Origin: Agathobaculum ammoniilyticum
GTDB taxonomy: Bacteria; Bacillota; Clostridia; Oscillospirales; Butyricicoccaceae
DNA: 64,000 nucleotides
Direction: 5' to 3'
NCBI RefSeq assembly: GCF_025567315.1
Contig: NZ_JAOQJE010000001.1
Coordinates: forward strand, 186,001-250,000
The notes beneath the pieces are model-generated. The model saw only the letters and a program-made list of their open reading frames with translations, was not told where the DNA came from and made no database searches. Shown here piece by piece: positions 25,551 to 33,640 of the stretch; the stretch's first letter is position 1, and every line of letters begins with the position of its first letter. The position numbers and the translations under genes are program-made.

Positions 25551-26672
25551 ATGACTACGGGTGAAAAAATAGCAGCCCTGCGCCGGAAGGCAGGCATGAG
25601 CCAGGAGGCGCTGGCGGACCAACTGGGGATATCGCGCCAGGCGGTATCCAAATGGGAAGCGGATCAGGCAGTGCCGGGTATGGATAATCTGGTGGAGCTG
25701 GGGCGGATATTTGGCGTGCCGGTCGATGCGATTCTGCGTCCGGACAGCAGACTGCCGGAAAGTGAATCCGCAGAACCGGAAAACGCAGCATCCCCAGGCG
25801 TCCCTCTGAAGCGGCCGGTGCTGACAGGGAAAATCAGGTGGTTTGCCATCGCGGCTGTGCTGCTTGCTCTGGCAGGGGCTTTGTGCAATCTTGTGTCCCT
25901 CATATGGATTGGACGCCTGCAGGAGCGCGTGGAGGCGCTGCAGGCGCAGGTCAATGCCATACCGGAACGGACGGATACCGTTTATATCCCGCAGTCCGGC
26001 GCGCAGGAGGAAAGCGCGCTGGCAGATTTCGATGTATCCTATGATTTGCAGTATGACCCGAACGCACAGACAGCGGAGATGCTGCATGTGTCAATTTATG
26101 CCCGGCCGAAAGAACTGCATCCGGAAAATGAAACCGCGAAGTTCTCCATCCAAAGCGGTTCATCAAGCTGGACCTGCAGTGCGCTGTTGGGCCAGGACAA
26201 CGCTTATTCCGGCGATACGGAAATCCCCATGCGGGATGCGTTTTCGGTTTATCTGGTGCTAACAGATGAAGAAAGCGGCATGGTCCGTAATATTTTGGTG
26301 GATCATTTGACAGGCGTGGAGGACGCATATACGCTGCAATTCAGTTCGAGATGGCAAACCGGAGGTATTGCATCCGATTGGGGCGGGACACATGTGTCGG
26401 GGTATTTGGAAATTCAAGTGTATTCCCTTGCTCCGTCCATGCGTGTTGCACCCCAGAGCGCGGCGCTCGTTCTGCGCAAAGGGGATGAGGAACTCGAACG
26501 CATGGGCGTAATGGTTAACGCAACGGAGGAGGAGTTAGCGCTCCATATGCTACATGAAATCTACCTGTATGCGAAGCCGGACTGGACGGTCAGGGAACCG
26601 TTGGAGACGCTGACGGTAGAACTGGAAATTGTGGACGACTACGGCCGTATCACTGTATGGGAGATCGATTAA
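25551..26672 (+). CDS. Membrane-anchored XRE-family regulator
   Basis: Protein of 373 aa. Residues 1-62 are an XRE helix-turn-helix (ALRRKAGMSQEALADQLG, ISRQAVSKWEADQAVPGMDN) of the kind that often starts membrane-linked clostridial regulators. A Pro/Glu-rich linker, one transmembrane segment at 97-119 and a short coiled coil (IGRLQERVEALQAQVNAIPE) follow. About 230 residues, presumably extracytoplasmic, show no family I recognise. The layout suggests a one-component sensor; the signal is unknown. AAAGGCGG precedes the ATG. Confidence 0.8.
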   Translation: MTTGEKIAALRRKAGMSQEALADQLGISRQAVSKWEADQAVPGMDNLVELGRIFGVPVDAILRPDSRLPESESAEPENAASPGVPLKRPVLTGKIRWFAIAAVLLALAGALCNLVSLIWIGRLQERVEALQAQVNAIPERTDTVYIPQSGAQEESALADFDVSYDLQYDPNAQTAEMLHVSIYARPKELHPENETAKFSIQSGSSSWTCSALLGQDNAYSGDTEIPMRDAFSVYLVLTDEESGMVRNILVDHLTGVEDAYTLQFSSRWQTGGIASDWGGTHVSGYLEIQVYSLAPSMRVAPQSAALVLRKGDEELERMGVMVNATEEELALHMLHEIYLYAKPDWTVREPLETLTVELEIVDDYGRITVWEID

Positions 26673-26676
26673 AGGG

Positions 26677-26708
26677 AAAAGAGGGACCGCCTAAACGGTC
26701 CCTCTTTT
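26677..26708. terminator. Bidirectional intrinsic terminator
   Basis: AAAAGAGGGACCG/CGGTCCCTCTTTT with a six-base loop, between convergent genes. It touches the stop codon of the isochorismatase-like gene. Confidence 0.9.
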
Positions 26709-27259
26709 CAGCGGTTGATTACGGTCATTTGCAGCCCCTGCATCACATCGAGCGCCTTTTCATGCAGGACAGGGTCAAAGCTGCGGCACAGGGAAGCGTC
26801 CACGATAATCTGGGCTTCCGGCCATTGCGCCTGCAGGAGCGCGGCATTGGAAATGACGCACATGTTCGTCACAACACCTACGACCATGATCTCCTTCAAA
26901 TCGGGAAGCTCACTTCCCAGCTTGGTAAGCTCTGCCGGCGGCATGCCAAAGGTGTGCTTGCAGATGTTGTGAATTTGATGATTGGCACAGGTCTCACAGC
27001 ATAACTCCTGCGTTTTCCCGTAAAGGCGCCAGCCCTGTTCTTTTGGATTGCAGTGGGGAATGGGCAGCGCGCGTCCTTCCCGCGTCTCCAAATACAGGTC
27101 GTCATGGGTGTCATAGGTGAATAAGACGTGATCCCCCTGCGCCAGATAAGCCTGGGCCTGGTGGGCGATCCCACCATCGATCGCGGCGGCCCCGTCAAAG
27201 CCGAGCGAGCCGGTCACAAAGTCATTTTGATAATCGATCACTGCAAGAAGCTTGTTCAT
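26708..27259 (-). CDS. Isochorismatase-family cysteine hydrolase
   Basis: Cysteine hydrolase of 183 aa with the family triad: D9 (VIDYQNDF), K101 (CKHTFG) and C134 (VGVVTNMCVISNA). Family members hydrolyse isochorismate, nicotinamide or other amides. Nicotinamidase metal ligands (D-x-H-x-H) are partly suggested by YDTHDD near 49-54, so nicotinamidase-like activity is possible but unproven. AGGGAT/GGAGGG lies upstream of the ATG. Monocistronic. Confidence 0.88.
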   Translation of the reverse strand: MNKLLAVIDYQNDFVTGSLGFDGAAAIDGGIAHQAQAYLAQGDHVLFTYDTHDDLYLETREGRALPIPHCNPKEQGWRLYGKTQELCCETCANHQIHNICKHTFGMPPAELTKLGSELPDLKEIMVVGVVTNMCVISNAALLQAQWPEAQIIVDASLCRSFDPVLHEKALDVMQGLQMTVINR

Positions 27260-27325
27260 AACCCATATCCCTCCATTTTTATAATTTTATCATAGCATGA
27301 TTTTGTGCCGGCAACAACGATTTTA

Positions 27326-27354
27326 TTGCACCGTGCTATGAAGTGGATTATAAT
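27326..27354 (+). promoter_or_regulatory. Predicted sigma-A promoter of the cwlD-like gene
   Basis: TTGCAC, 17 bases, TATAAT, 44 bases before the ATG. Confidence 0.7.
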
Positions 27355-27397
27355 AAAAGCACGTCGCGCATATGTTTGGAGCACGGAGGTGCGCGCG

Positions 27398-28102
27398 ATG
27401 CAGATCAAGATGGGAAAAAGAATGGTGCTTTGCGTAATGGTTGGATTGCTGGCCGGCCTGACCGCAGTTCACAGCAGCGGTATTGTGCAGACAATAGCGG
27501 AAAGCCGCGCCTCCCGCACACTGGTGATCGATGCGGGACACGGCGGTTTTGACGGCGGTGCGGTTGGGTCGAACGGCACCGCCGAACAGGACATCAATTT
27601 AAGCATTGCGCAACGGCTGTATGGCTTGGCCGGTTTTTTCGGTGTGCAGGCAGTGATGACACGGCCGGATACGAACGCCTTGGATTACGACCCCTCCCGA
27701 CCGGTGAGGGAAAATAAAATTTCGGATATCAAGGCGCGGGAGCAGATCGTGCAGCAGGCGGCAAATCCGATCTTTCTCAGCATCCATCTGAACAAGTTCA
27801 GCGACCCGCAATACCATGGGGCGCAGGTGTTTTATTCCGCCAACCATGCGGGCGGCCGCGTTCTGGCGGAATATCTGCAGAATAGCCTGATTTATGGCTG
27901 CGATCCGGAAAACCGGCGTCAGGCCAAGCAGGCGGAAAGCTCGATCTATTTGATGAAAAAACTCACCTGTCCGGCGGTAATCGTCGAATGCGGGTTTTTA
28001 TCCAATGCGGAAGAGGAAATGAAGCTGAACGATCCGGACTACCATAAAAAACTTGCCGCCTGCATATTGCGCGGATACCTACAATATGCAAATGGCGACT
28101 GA
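27398..28102 (+). CDS. cwlD: CwlD-like N-acetylmuramoyl-L-alanine amidase
   Basis: Amidase_3 protein (234 aa) with an N-terminal membrane anchor or signal segment (MVLCVMVGLLAGLTAVHSSG) and no other domain. The length and layout match CwlD, which helps form muramic-delta-lactam in spore cortex. Catalytic motifs: DAGHGGFDGGA, EQDINLS, SIHLNKF and VECGFLSN. Start ATG at 27398 has GGAGGTG six bases upstream. The sporulation role is inferred; radA follows after ten bases. Confidence 0.88.
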   Translation: MQIKMGKRMVLCVMVGLLAGLTAVHSSGIVQTIAESRASRTLVIDAGHGGFDGGAVGSNGTAEQDINLSIAQRLYGLAGFFGVQAVMTRPDTNALDYDPSRPVRENKISDIKAREQIVQQAANPIFLSIHLNKFSDPQYHGAQVFYSANHAGGRVLAEYLQNSLIYGCDPENRRQAKQAESSIYLMKKLTCPAVIVECGFLSNAEEEMKLNDPDYHKKLAACILRGYLQYANGD

Positions 28103-28112
28103 CGGAGGAATT

Positions 28113-29468
28113 ATGAAGCAAAAATCGGTTTATTTGTGCAGCGATTGTGGCTATGAAAGCCCGAAATGGTTCGGGAAATGCCCTTCGTGCGGCGCCTGGA
28201 ACACAATGAGCGAGTTCAAAATACAGCCGGAATCAGCGGCCCGCGGGACCAACAGCTTCCCGCGCGGCGCATCGCGGCCGGTGCCGCTCAGCGAGATTGA
28301 AAGCGGGGATGAGGCGCGGTTCCATTCCGGTATCGGGGAGCTCGACCGCGTTTTGGGCGGCGGCGCGGTACATGGCTCCTTTGTTTTGGTCGGCGGCGAA
28401 CCGGGGATCGGCAAATCCACGCTTTTGCTGCAGATGTGCCAGGAGATGTGCCGGAACGCCAAGGTGTTGTATGTATCGGGTGAGGAATCCCTTCGGCAGA
28501 TCAAGCTGCGCGCGGCGCGACTACAGATTTCTTCGCCGGAGCTATACATTCTGTCCGAAACGGATATGGAGCAGATCATCCAGGAAACTGAGCAGATGGA
28601 ACCGGATATCCTGATCGTGGACTCGATCCAGACCGTTTATAAACGGGATCTGACCGCCGCGCCGGGTGGTACAACGCAGATCAAGGAATGTGCGATGAGC
28701 CTGATGCAGTACGCCAAAAATAAAAATGTGACTATTTTTATCGTCGGCCATGTCAACAAAGAGGGAACACTGGCGGGGCCAAAAATTTTAGAGCATATGG
28801 TGGACTGCGTGCTGTATTTTGAGGGAGAAACGACAGGGCCGTTTCGCTGTCTGCGCGCGGCAAAGAACCGTTACGGCTCCACCAACGAAATCGGTGTATT
28901 TGAGATGAGCGACCATGGCCTGCTGGAGGTTAACAATCCTTCGGCGGCCATGCTGGCCGGACACCCACAGGGTGCCTCCGGTAACTGTATCGCCTGTGTG
29001 ATGGAGGGCAGCCGTCCTCTGCTTGCCGAGGTGCAGGCGCTCGCGGCAAAAACACAGTTCGGCGTGCCGCGGCGCACGGCGGCTGGGGTGGACTATAACC
29101 GGATGGTTCTGCTGCTGGCGATTCTAGAAAAGCGCTGCGGCTTTTTCCTTTCGTCCTCGGATGTATATGTCAATGTGGTCGGCGGCATGCGCCTGGACGA
29201 GCCTGCGGTTGACCTGCCCATGGTTCTGGCGATTGCGTCCAGCTTTCGGGACAAGCCCCTGCCGGAAGGGGTAATGGGCTTTGGGGAGATCGGGCTTACC
29301 GGCGAGCTGCGCGCGGTGTCGGGCGCGGCGCAGCGGATCAACGAAGCGTACCGGCTTGGCTTCCATACCTGCATCATGCCGATGCAGGACATCGACGAGA
29401 CGTTGACGAAAAAAATGAATATCGTGCGGGTGCGCACGGCCGCCGATGCGATTCGCGCGGTATTATAA
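28113..29468 (+). CDS. radA: DNA repair protein RadA
   Basis: RadA/Sms (451 aa), a RecA-like helicase that helps process recombination intermediates. N-terminal zinc finger C9, C12, C23, C26; Walker A GGEPGIGKST at 94-103; the RadA signature KNRYG at 251-255 (usually KNRFG); and a C-terminal Lon-protease-like domain (VNVVGGMRLDEPAVDLPMVL). ATG at 28113 has CGGAGGA five bases upstream. Confidence 0.96.
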   Translation: MKQKSVYLCSDCGYESPKWFGKCPSCGAWNTMSEFKIQPESAARGTNSFPRGASRPVPLSEIESGDEARFHSGIGELDRVLGGGAVHGSFVLVGGEPGIGKSTLLLQMCQEMCRNAKVLYVSGEESLRQIKLRAARLQISSPELYILSETDMEQIIQETEQMEPDILIVDSIQTVYKRDLTAAPGGTTQIKECAMSLMQYAKNKNVTIFIVGHVNKEGTLAGPKILEHMVDCVLYFEGETTGPFRCLRAAKNRYGSTNEIGVFEMSDHGLLEVNNPSAAMLAGHPQGASGNCIACVMEGSRPLLAEVQALAAKTQFGVPRRTAAGVDYNRMVLLLAILEKRCGFFLSSSDVYVNVVGGMRLDEPAVDLPMVLAIASSFRDKPLPEGVMGFGEIGLTGELRAVSGAAQRINEAYRLGFHTCIMPMQDIDETLTKKMNIVRVRTAADAIRAVL

Positions 29469-29503
29469 AACTGCAAATTACTACAAAAAATACGAGAGTA
29501 AAT

Positions 29504-29550
29504 CCGACCTTTTTGCCGCAGACTATCAGTAGTCTGCGGCGGGAGGTCGG
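29504..29550 (+). promoter_or_regulatory. Hairpin that covers the ribosome-binding site of the HlyD gene
   Basis: Outer stem CCGACCT/AGGTCGG (29504-29510 with 29544-29550) and inner stem GCCGCAGACTA/TAGTCTGCGGC (29515-29525 with 29530-29540). The side loops TTTT and GGG can wobble-pair. The SD GGGAGG (29541-29546) is inside the stem; the ATG is at 29558. A T-rich TTATTTTA follows, so a weak radA terminator is the alternative. Confidence 0.6.
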
Positions 29551-29557
29551 TTATTTT

Positions 29558-30514
29558 ATGGAAAAACAAGCGCGTATTGTTTTAGCTATGACTGCGGTGG
29601 TGCTATCGGTAATGCTGGGGGTGGCCTGCTTTTTCCGCGCGCCGAAGCCGGCAGCCGTACAGACGGCGGTCGCTTCCGCACAGGATATTTACAACAGCAT
29701 CACCGTACAGGGTATTGTGGAAGCGGCCGACAGTGTTGCGGTATGTCCCTATGAAAACGCGGTGATAACAGCGGTATACGCTGCGGTAGGTGATTCCGTA
29801 GAGGCTGGAGACATCCTTTGTTCGCTTGTGCCGAGGGAAGGCAAGGAGCTGGAGGCATCAAGCCTCCAGAGCGTTTGGAAATCTTTTTCCGAATCATCCG
29901 ATCAGACGGTGGCCGCGGAGGAGCGGGATGCGATACGGGCGCCTGTTTCAGGGACGGTTCTTACGCTTCCGATGGAGAATGAACAGGTGTGGTCGGAGGT
30001 ACCCTGCGTGCAGATCGCGGACCTGAACAATATGCAGGTTCGGGTGCGCACCCCCGAGGTCTATGCAGGCAATCTGCAGCGCGGCCAGATGGCGAACATT
30101 ACAGCGTCCGCTGCCGGGGAACGGGTGTACAGCGCATCGGTCGCTTCAATATCACCGGTTGCGGTCCGCACGGTTAGCTTGACAGGAGAGAGCGGGGAGG
30201 CCACGGTGGAAGCGGTGCTGCCGTTGCGGGGAAGCACCGAAGGACTGCGGCCCGGCTACTCCGTTACGGCTAAAATATTTACCGACTATCATCCACAGGC
30301 GGTTGCCGTACCCTATGAAGCGGTATGCCAACGCGGCAAACAGGAATATGTATTCTGTGTGCAGGATGGCAGGGCAGTGCAAAAAGCGGTCACGACAGGT
30401 TATCTGTTGGAGGAAGTCACGGAGATCACCGAGGGGCTAACGGCCGGAGAGCTTGTGATCCTCTCGCCGTCGGACGACCTGACGGACGGTACACCGGTCG
30501 AGGTGGCGGCATGA
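29558..30514 (+). CDS. HlyD/MacA-type efflux periplasmic adaptor-like protein
   Basis: Membrane-fusion-type protein (318 aa) with an N-terminal membrane anchor at about 6-25 (IVLAMTAVVLSVMLGVACFF). It shows a split lipoyl/barrel-sandwich region (SITVQGIVEAADSVAV ... VGDSVEAGDILCSLVPREGK; then IRAPVSGTVLTLP), a beta-barrel segment and a C-terminal MPR-like region. The helical hairpin between the lipoyl halves is very short, as usual in Gram-positive adaptors. The next gene, an FtsX/MacB permease, overlaps its stop by ATGA, so the two work together. Substrate unknown. Confidence 0.85.
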   Translation: MEKQARIVLAMTAVVLSVMLGVACFFRAPKPAAVQTAVASAQDIYNSITVQGIVEAADSVAVCPYENAVITAVYAAVGDSVEAGDILCSLVPREGKELEASSLQSVWKSFSESSDQTVAAEERDAIRAPVSGTVLTLPMENEQVWSEVPCVQIADLNNMQVRVRTPEVYAGNLQRGQMANITASAAGERVYSASVASISPVAVRTVSLTGESGEATVEAVLPLRGSTEGLRPGYSVTAKIFTDYHPQAVAVPYEAVCQRGKQEYVFCVQDGRAVQKAVTTGYLLEEVTEITEGLTAGELVILSPSDDLTDGTPVEVAA

Positions 30515-31686
30515 GGCTTGTCGATTTATTTCGGCTGGCCCTTGGAAATCTGCGGGAAAACCCCTTGCGCACCGGACTATGCGCCTTATCGGTTGCGGTT
30601 GGCACCGGCGCCTTGCTCCTGATCGCCTCGATCGGGCTGTTTGGCAAAACGCAGGTAGATGTGACGCTACAGACGCTTGGCGTGAGCGGGCTGACCGTTT
30701 ATCTGGACAACCACGGTTCCGGCAATCCGCTGTCCGCCGAGCTGGCCGATCAGATGGGACAGGCGGTGGAGGAGATTGAGCAGGTAATGCCGATCAAGGC
30801 CAAAACAGGAACGATCCGCGCGGGATATGTGAGCGAGAACGCTGTGTTTCTCGGCGCGGATGAGCGCCTCGGGGATGTGATGCGGCTGGAGGTGCTTTTC
30901 GGCAGCTTGCTTACGGAGCGTCAGGCCGCGTCCGGCCAGCCGGTGGCAGTCGTTGGGGACGATCTGGCGCAGGCGCTTTATGGGCGCGCCAACATTGTAG
31001 GGCGCACCGTGCGAGTCCGTTTGGACGGAGTGGAGCAATATTTTACGGTCTGCGGCGTTGTTCGGGCACAGACAAGCGCGCTGGGCGGCGCGCTTTCCTC
31101 CTTTGCGCCGCACCTGATCTACATTCCTTATGCGTATCTGGCATCACGACAGGAGAATGCGGATCAAGTGTTTGTCCAATGCGCTGCGGAAGCGGACCTG
31201 TCCCATGTCAGTAGCCGGATATCCGGCTACCTGACCGATCGGGGAAAGGTGGACGGGACCGTGCGGGTACAAAATATGTCGGGCATGGTGGACGCGGTGG
31301 AGCAAATGGCCAACCTGTGCATCCTGCTGTTCCTTGTTGTGGGTGGGATCACATTATGTGTGGCATTGATCGGCGTATTATGCAGCATGCTGGCCGCGAC
31401 GCACGAAAAAACAGGGGAGATCGGTGTGTTTTTGGCGCTGGGGGCGCAGCCGCGTGATATCCGGCGTCTGTTTTTGCTGCAATCCGCTCTGCTGTGCGCT
31501 TTTGGCGGCGTCTGCGGCTGGGGATCGGTTTGCCTGCTGCTGTTGTTCGGTGGTACTGTTTTACTGCCGGGCTGGATGCTGTCTGCGGCGATCCTGCTCC
31601 TTTCCCTCGTCTGCGGAGCGGTGGCAGGCCTGCTGCCAGCCATTCGGGCGGCACGGCTCGACCCGATCGACGCAATCCTGAAATAG
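30511..31686 (+). CDS. MacB/FtsX-type ABC transporter permease
   Basis: Permease of 391 aa with the MacB layout: one N-terminal membrane helix (GLCALSVAVGTGALLLIASI), a large extracytoplasmic domain to about residue 265, then three C-terminal helices forming the FtsX domain (LCILLFLVVGGITLCVALIG, LLQSALLCAFGGVCGWGSVC, ILLLSLVCGAVAGLLPAIRA). It ends with the conserved RAARLDPIDAILK. Start ATG overlaps the adaptor stop. The expected ATP-binding partner is not adjacent on either side. Confidence 0.88.
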   Translation: MRLVDLFRLALGNLRENPLRTGLCALSVAVGTGALLLIASIGLFGKTQVDVTLQTLGVSGLTVYLDNHGSGNPLSAELADQMGQAVEEIEQVMPIKAKTGTIRAGYVSENAVFLGADERLGDVMRLEVLFGSLLTERQAASGQPVAVVGDDLAQALYGRANIVGRTVRVRLDGVEQYFTVCGVVRAQTSALGGALSSFAPHLIYIPYAYLASRQENADQVFVQCAAEADLSHVSSRISGYLTDRGKVDGTVRVQNMSGMVDAVEQMANLCILLFLVVGGITLCVALIGVLCSMLAATHEKTGEIGVFLALGAQPRDIRRLFLLQSALLCAFGGVCGWGSVCLLLLFGGTVLLPGWMLSAAILLLSLVCGAVAGLLPAIRAARLDPIDAILK

Positions 31687-31755
31687 GCCTTTCCTTTCAA
31701 ATCCCCCTGTGTTAAAATGGATAGGGAAAACAGACATGAGGAAAGGTTGAAAACC

Positions 31756-32817
31756 ATGCGCCATATCATTGATCTTAGCGATTTAACAGAAAAAGAGTTC
31801 GCTGATCTGTATAAACTGACAACAAATATAATCGATCGTCCGGAAGGCTATACGGATGCCTGCCGCGGCAAGGTGCTGGGCAGCCTGTTTTACGAACCGT
31901 CGACACGGACAAACCTGTCGTTTTCAACAGCGATGATGCGGTTGGGCGGCAGTGTGGTTGGCTTTTCCGATCCTGGCTCCTCCTCCACGGCAAAGGGGGA
32001 GACGCTGAAAGACACGATCAGCATGGTATCCAGCTATGCGGACCTGATTGTCATGCGCAACCCGCGCGAAGGTGCGGCGAAAGCGGCTTCGATGTACTCT
32101 TCGGTTCCCGTGATCAATGCCGGCGACGGGGGACATCTGCATCCCACACAGACTTTGACCGACATGGTGACGATCCTGCGTCTGCGCGGCTCGGCGGATG
32201 ATATGAAAATCGGCCTGTGCGGGGACCTGAAATATGGGCGCACGGTCCATTCGCTGCTGCATTTTCTGGAGCGCTACCATAATGTGCAGGTTTATCTGAT
32301 TGCACCGGAAGCGCTTAAGCTGCCCGACTATATGATTCGCTTCCTGAACGATCACAGCATGCCGTATTGTGAAGTGAACAGTATTGACGAAGTCCTGCCG
32401 GAACTCGACGTGCTTTATATGACCCGTATCCAGCGCGAGCGCTTTGTGACTGCGCAGGAATATAAAAACCTGGAAGGCAGCTACCAATTGACTGCGGAAA
32501 AAATGAAGCGCGCCAAAAAGGACATGCTGGTGCTCCACCCGCTGCCACGTGTGGACGAGATCGCGCAGGACGTGGACGAGGATCCGCGTGCGGTTTATTT
32601 TCGTCAGGCGAGGTTTGGGATGTTCGGCCGTATGGCGTTGTTGCTGACGCTTTCCAAATTGCCATTCATCCGTGCAGGACATCAGGAGATCGGCGCGCAC
32701 GGCGTCCGTTGCTCCAACCACAAATGTATCACCAAGACCGAACCATACCTGCCGCTGGAAGGTACACCCGGCAGCCGTTGTCCCTATTGCGACGCGCCGT
32801 TGGAGATGCTGCTGTAA
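31756..32817 (+). CDS. pyrB: Aspartate carbamoyltransferase with a C-terminal PyrI-like zinc knuckle
   Basis: Catalytic ATCase (353 aa), joining carbamoyl phosphate and aspartate in pyrimidine synthesis. Carbamoyl-phosphate site EPSTRTNLSFSTAM, then HPTQTLTDM and HPLPRVDEIAQDVD. The usual catalytic chain ends near residue 305; here about 45 residues follow with C319, C324, C342 and C345 (CSNHKCITKTEP ... CPYC). This matches the zinc domain of the regulatory chain PyrI (CxNxxCI-x3-EP ... CxxC), but no allosteric nucleotide domain is present. ATG at 31756 has GGAAAGG nine bases upstream. Not linked to other pyr genes here. Confidence 0.95.
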   Translation: MRHIIDLSDLTEKEFADLYKLTTNIIDRPEGYTDACRGKVLGSLFYEPSTRTNLSFSTAMMRLGGSVVGFSDPGSSSTAKGETLKDTISMVSSYADLIVMRNPREGAAKAASMYSSVPVINAGDGGHLHPTQTLTDMVTILRLRGSADDMKIGLCGDLKYGRTVHSLLHFLERYHNVQVYLIAPEALKLPDYMIRFLNDHSMPYCEVNSIDEVLPELDVLYMTRIQRERFVTAQEYKNLEGSYQLTAEKMKRAKKDMLVLHPLPRVDEIAQDVDEDPRAVYFRQARFGMFGRMALLLTLSKLPFIRAGHQEIGAHGVRCSNHKCITKTEPYLPLEGTPGSRCPYCDAPLEMLL

Positions 32818-32823
32818 AATCAA

Positions 32824-32856
32824 AAGCCCTGACCCGAACGGGTCAGGGCTTATTCT
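32824..32856. terminator. Bidirectional intrinsic terminator
   Basis: AAGCCCTGACCC-GAAC-GGGTCAGGGCTT between pyrB and the convergent thiD gene. Confidence 0.85.
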
Positions 32857-33640
32857 ATTTGTCCCAATCCACCTTGTGCTGCAGTGGACCGGAGCCATGC
32901 CCCAGCGCCAGGCCATAGCGGATACAGGCGGTCAGATAGCGTTTGGCGCGTTTAACGCTGTCGGCCAGGGGGATTCCCTGCGCCAGCCCGCAGGCAATTG
33001 CGGAGGAGAGCGTGCAGCCGGTGCCGTGGGTATTGGGATTATCGATGCGGGGCGCAGACAGCCAGTGGAGCTGGCCGTCCGCAAACAGAAGGTCGTCGGC
33101 ACAGTCCCGCAGATGCCCGCCCTTGACCATCACAGAGCCTTGGGTCAAGGGGGCGATCGCCTGCGCGGCCTGTTCCATGTCCGCACGGCTGCGGATGGTA
33201 TGGCCGCATATCGCGGCCGCTTCCTGCAGATTGGGAGTAACGAGCGCGCACAGGGGGAACAACTCGTCCAAAAGCGTTTTGGCGGCGTCAGGGCGCAGCA
33301 GCGCGCTTCCGCTGGAAGAAAGCATCACAGGGTCGAGCACGATGTTTTCAGCATGGTAGGCGCGCAGCCGCTCCGCCACCGTGCGGATGATATTGGTATC
33401 ATACAACATACCCAGCTTTACGGAGTCCGGACGGATATCCTCAAAAACGCAGTCGATCTGTTTGGCGACAAGCGCTGCGGAAACAGGCTGCATATCAAAA
33501 ACGCCTGTTGTATTCTGTGCGATCACGACCGTGATAACGGCCATACCATACAGGCCGTACGCCTCGATTGTTTTCAAATCGGTCTGGATACCGGCGCCGC
33601 CGGTGGGATCGGTGCCGGCGATGGCGAGTACGGTTTTCAT
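32855..33640 (-). CDS. thiD: Hydroxymethylpyrimidine (phosphate) kinase
   Basis: Ribokinase-fold kinase (261 aa) of the ThiD/PdxK group. N-terminus VLAIAGTDPTGGAGIQTDLK binds the pyrimidine; LDPVMLSSSGSALLRPDA and the anion-hole motif NTHGTGCTLSSAIACGL near the C-terminus complete the signature. ThiD makes HMP-pyrophosphate for thiamine; pyridoxal kinase side activity is common in Firmicutes. No other thiamine gene and no TPP riboswitch is near, so pyridoxal salvage is a real alternative. Its ATG overlaps the radical SAM stop (ATGA). Confidence 0.92.
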   Translation of the reverse strand: MKTVLAIAGTDPTGGAGIQTDLKTIEAYGLYGMAVITVVIAQNTTGVFDMQPVSAALVAKQIDCVFEDIRPDSVKLGMLYDTNIIRTVAERLRAYHAENIVLDPVMLSSSGSALLRPDAAKTLLDELFPLCALVTPNLQEAAAICGHTIRSRADMEQAAQAIAPLTQGSVMVKGGHLRDCADDLLFADGQLHWLSAPRIDNPNTHGTGCTLSSAIACGLAQGIPLADSVKRAKRYLTACIRYGLALGHGSGPLQHKVDWDK

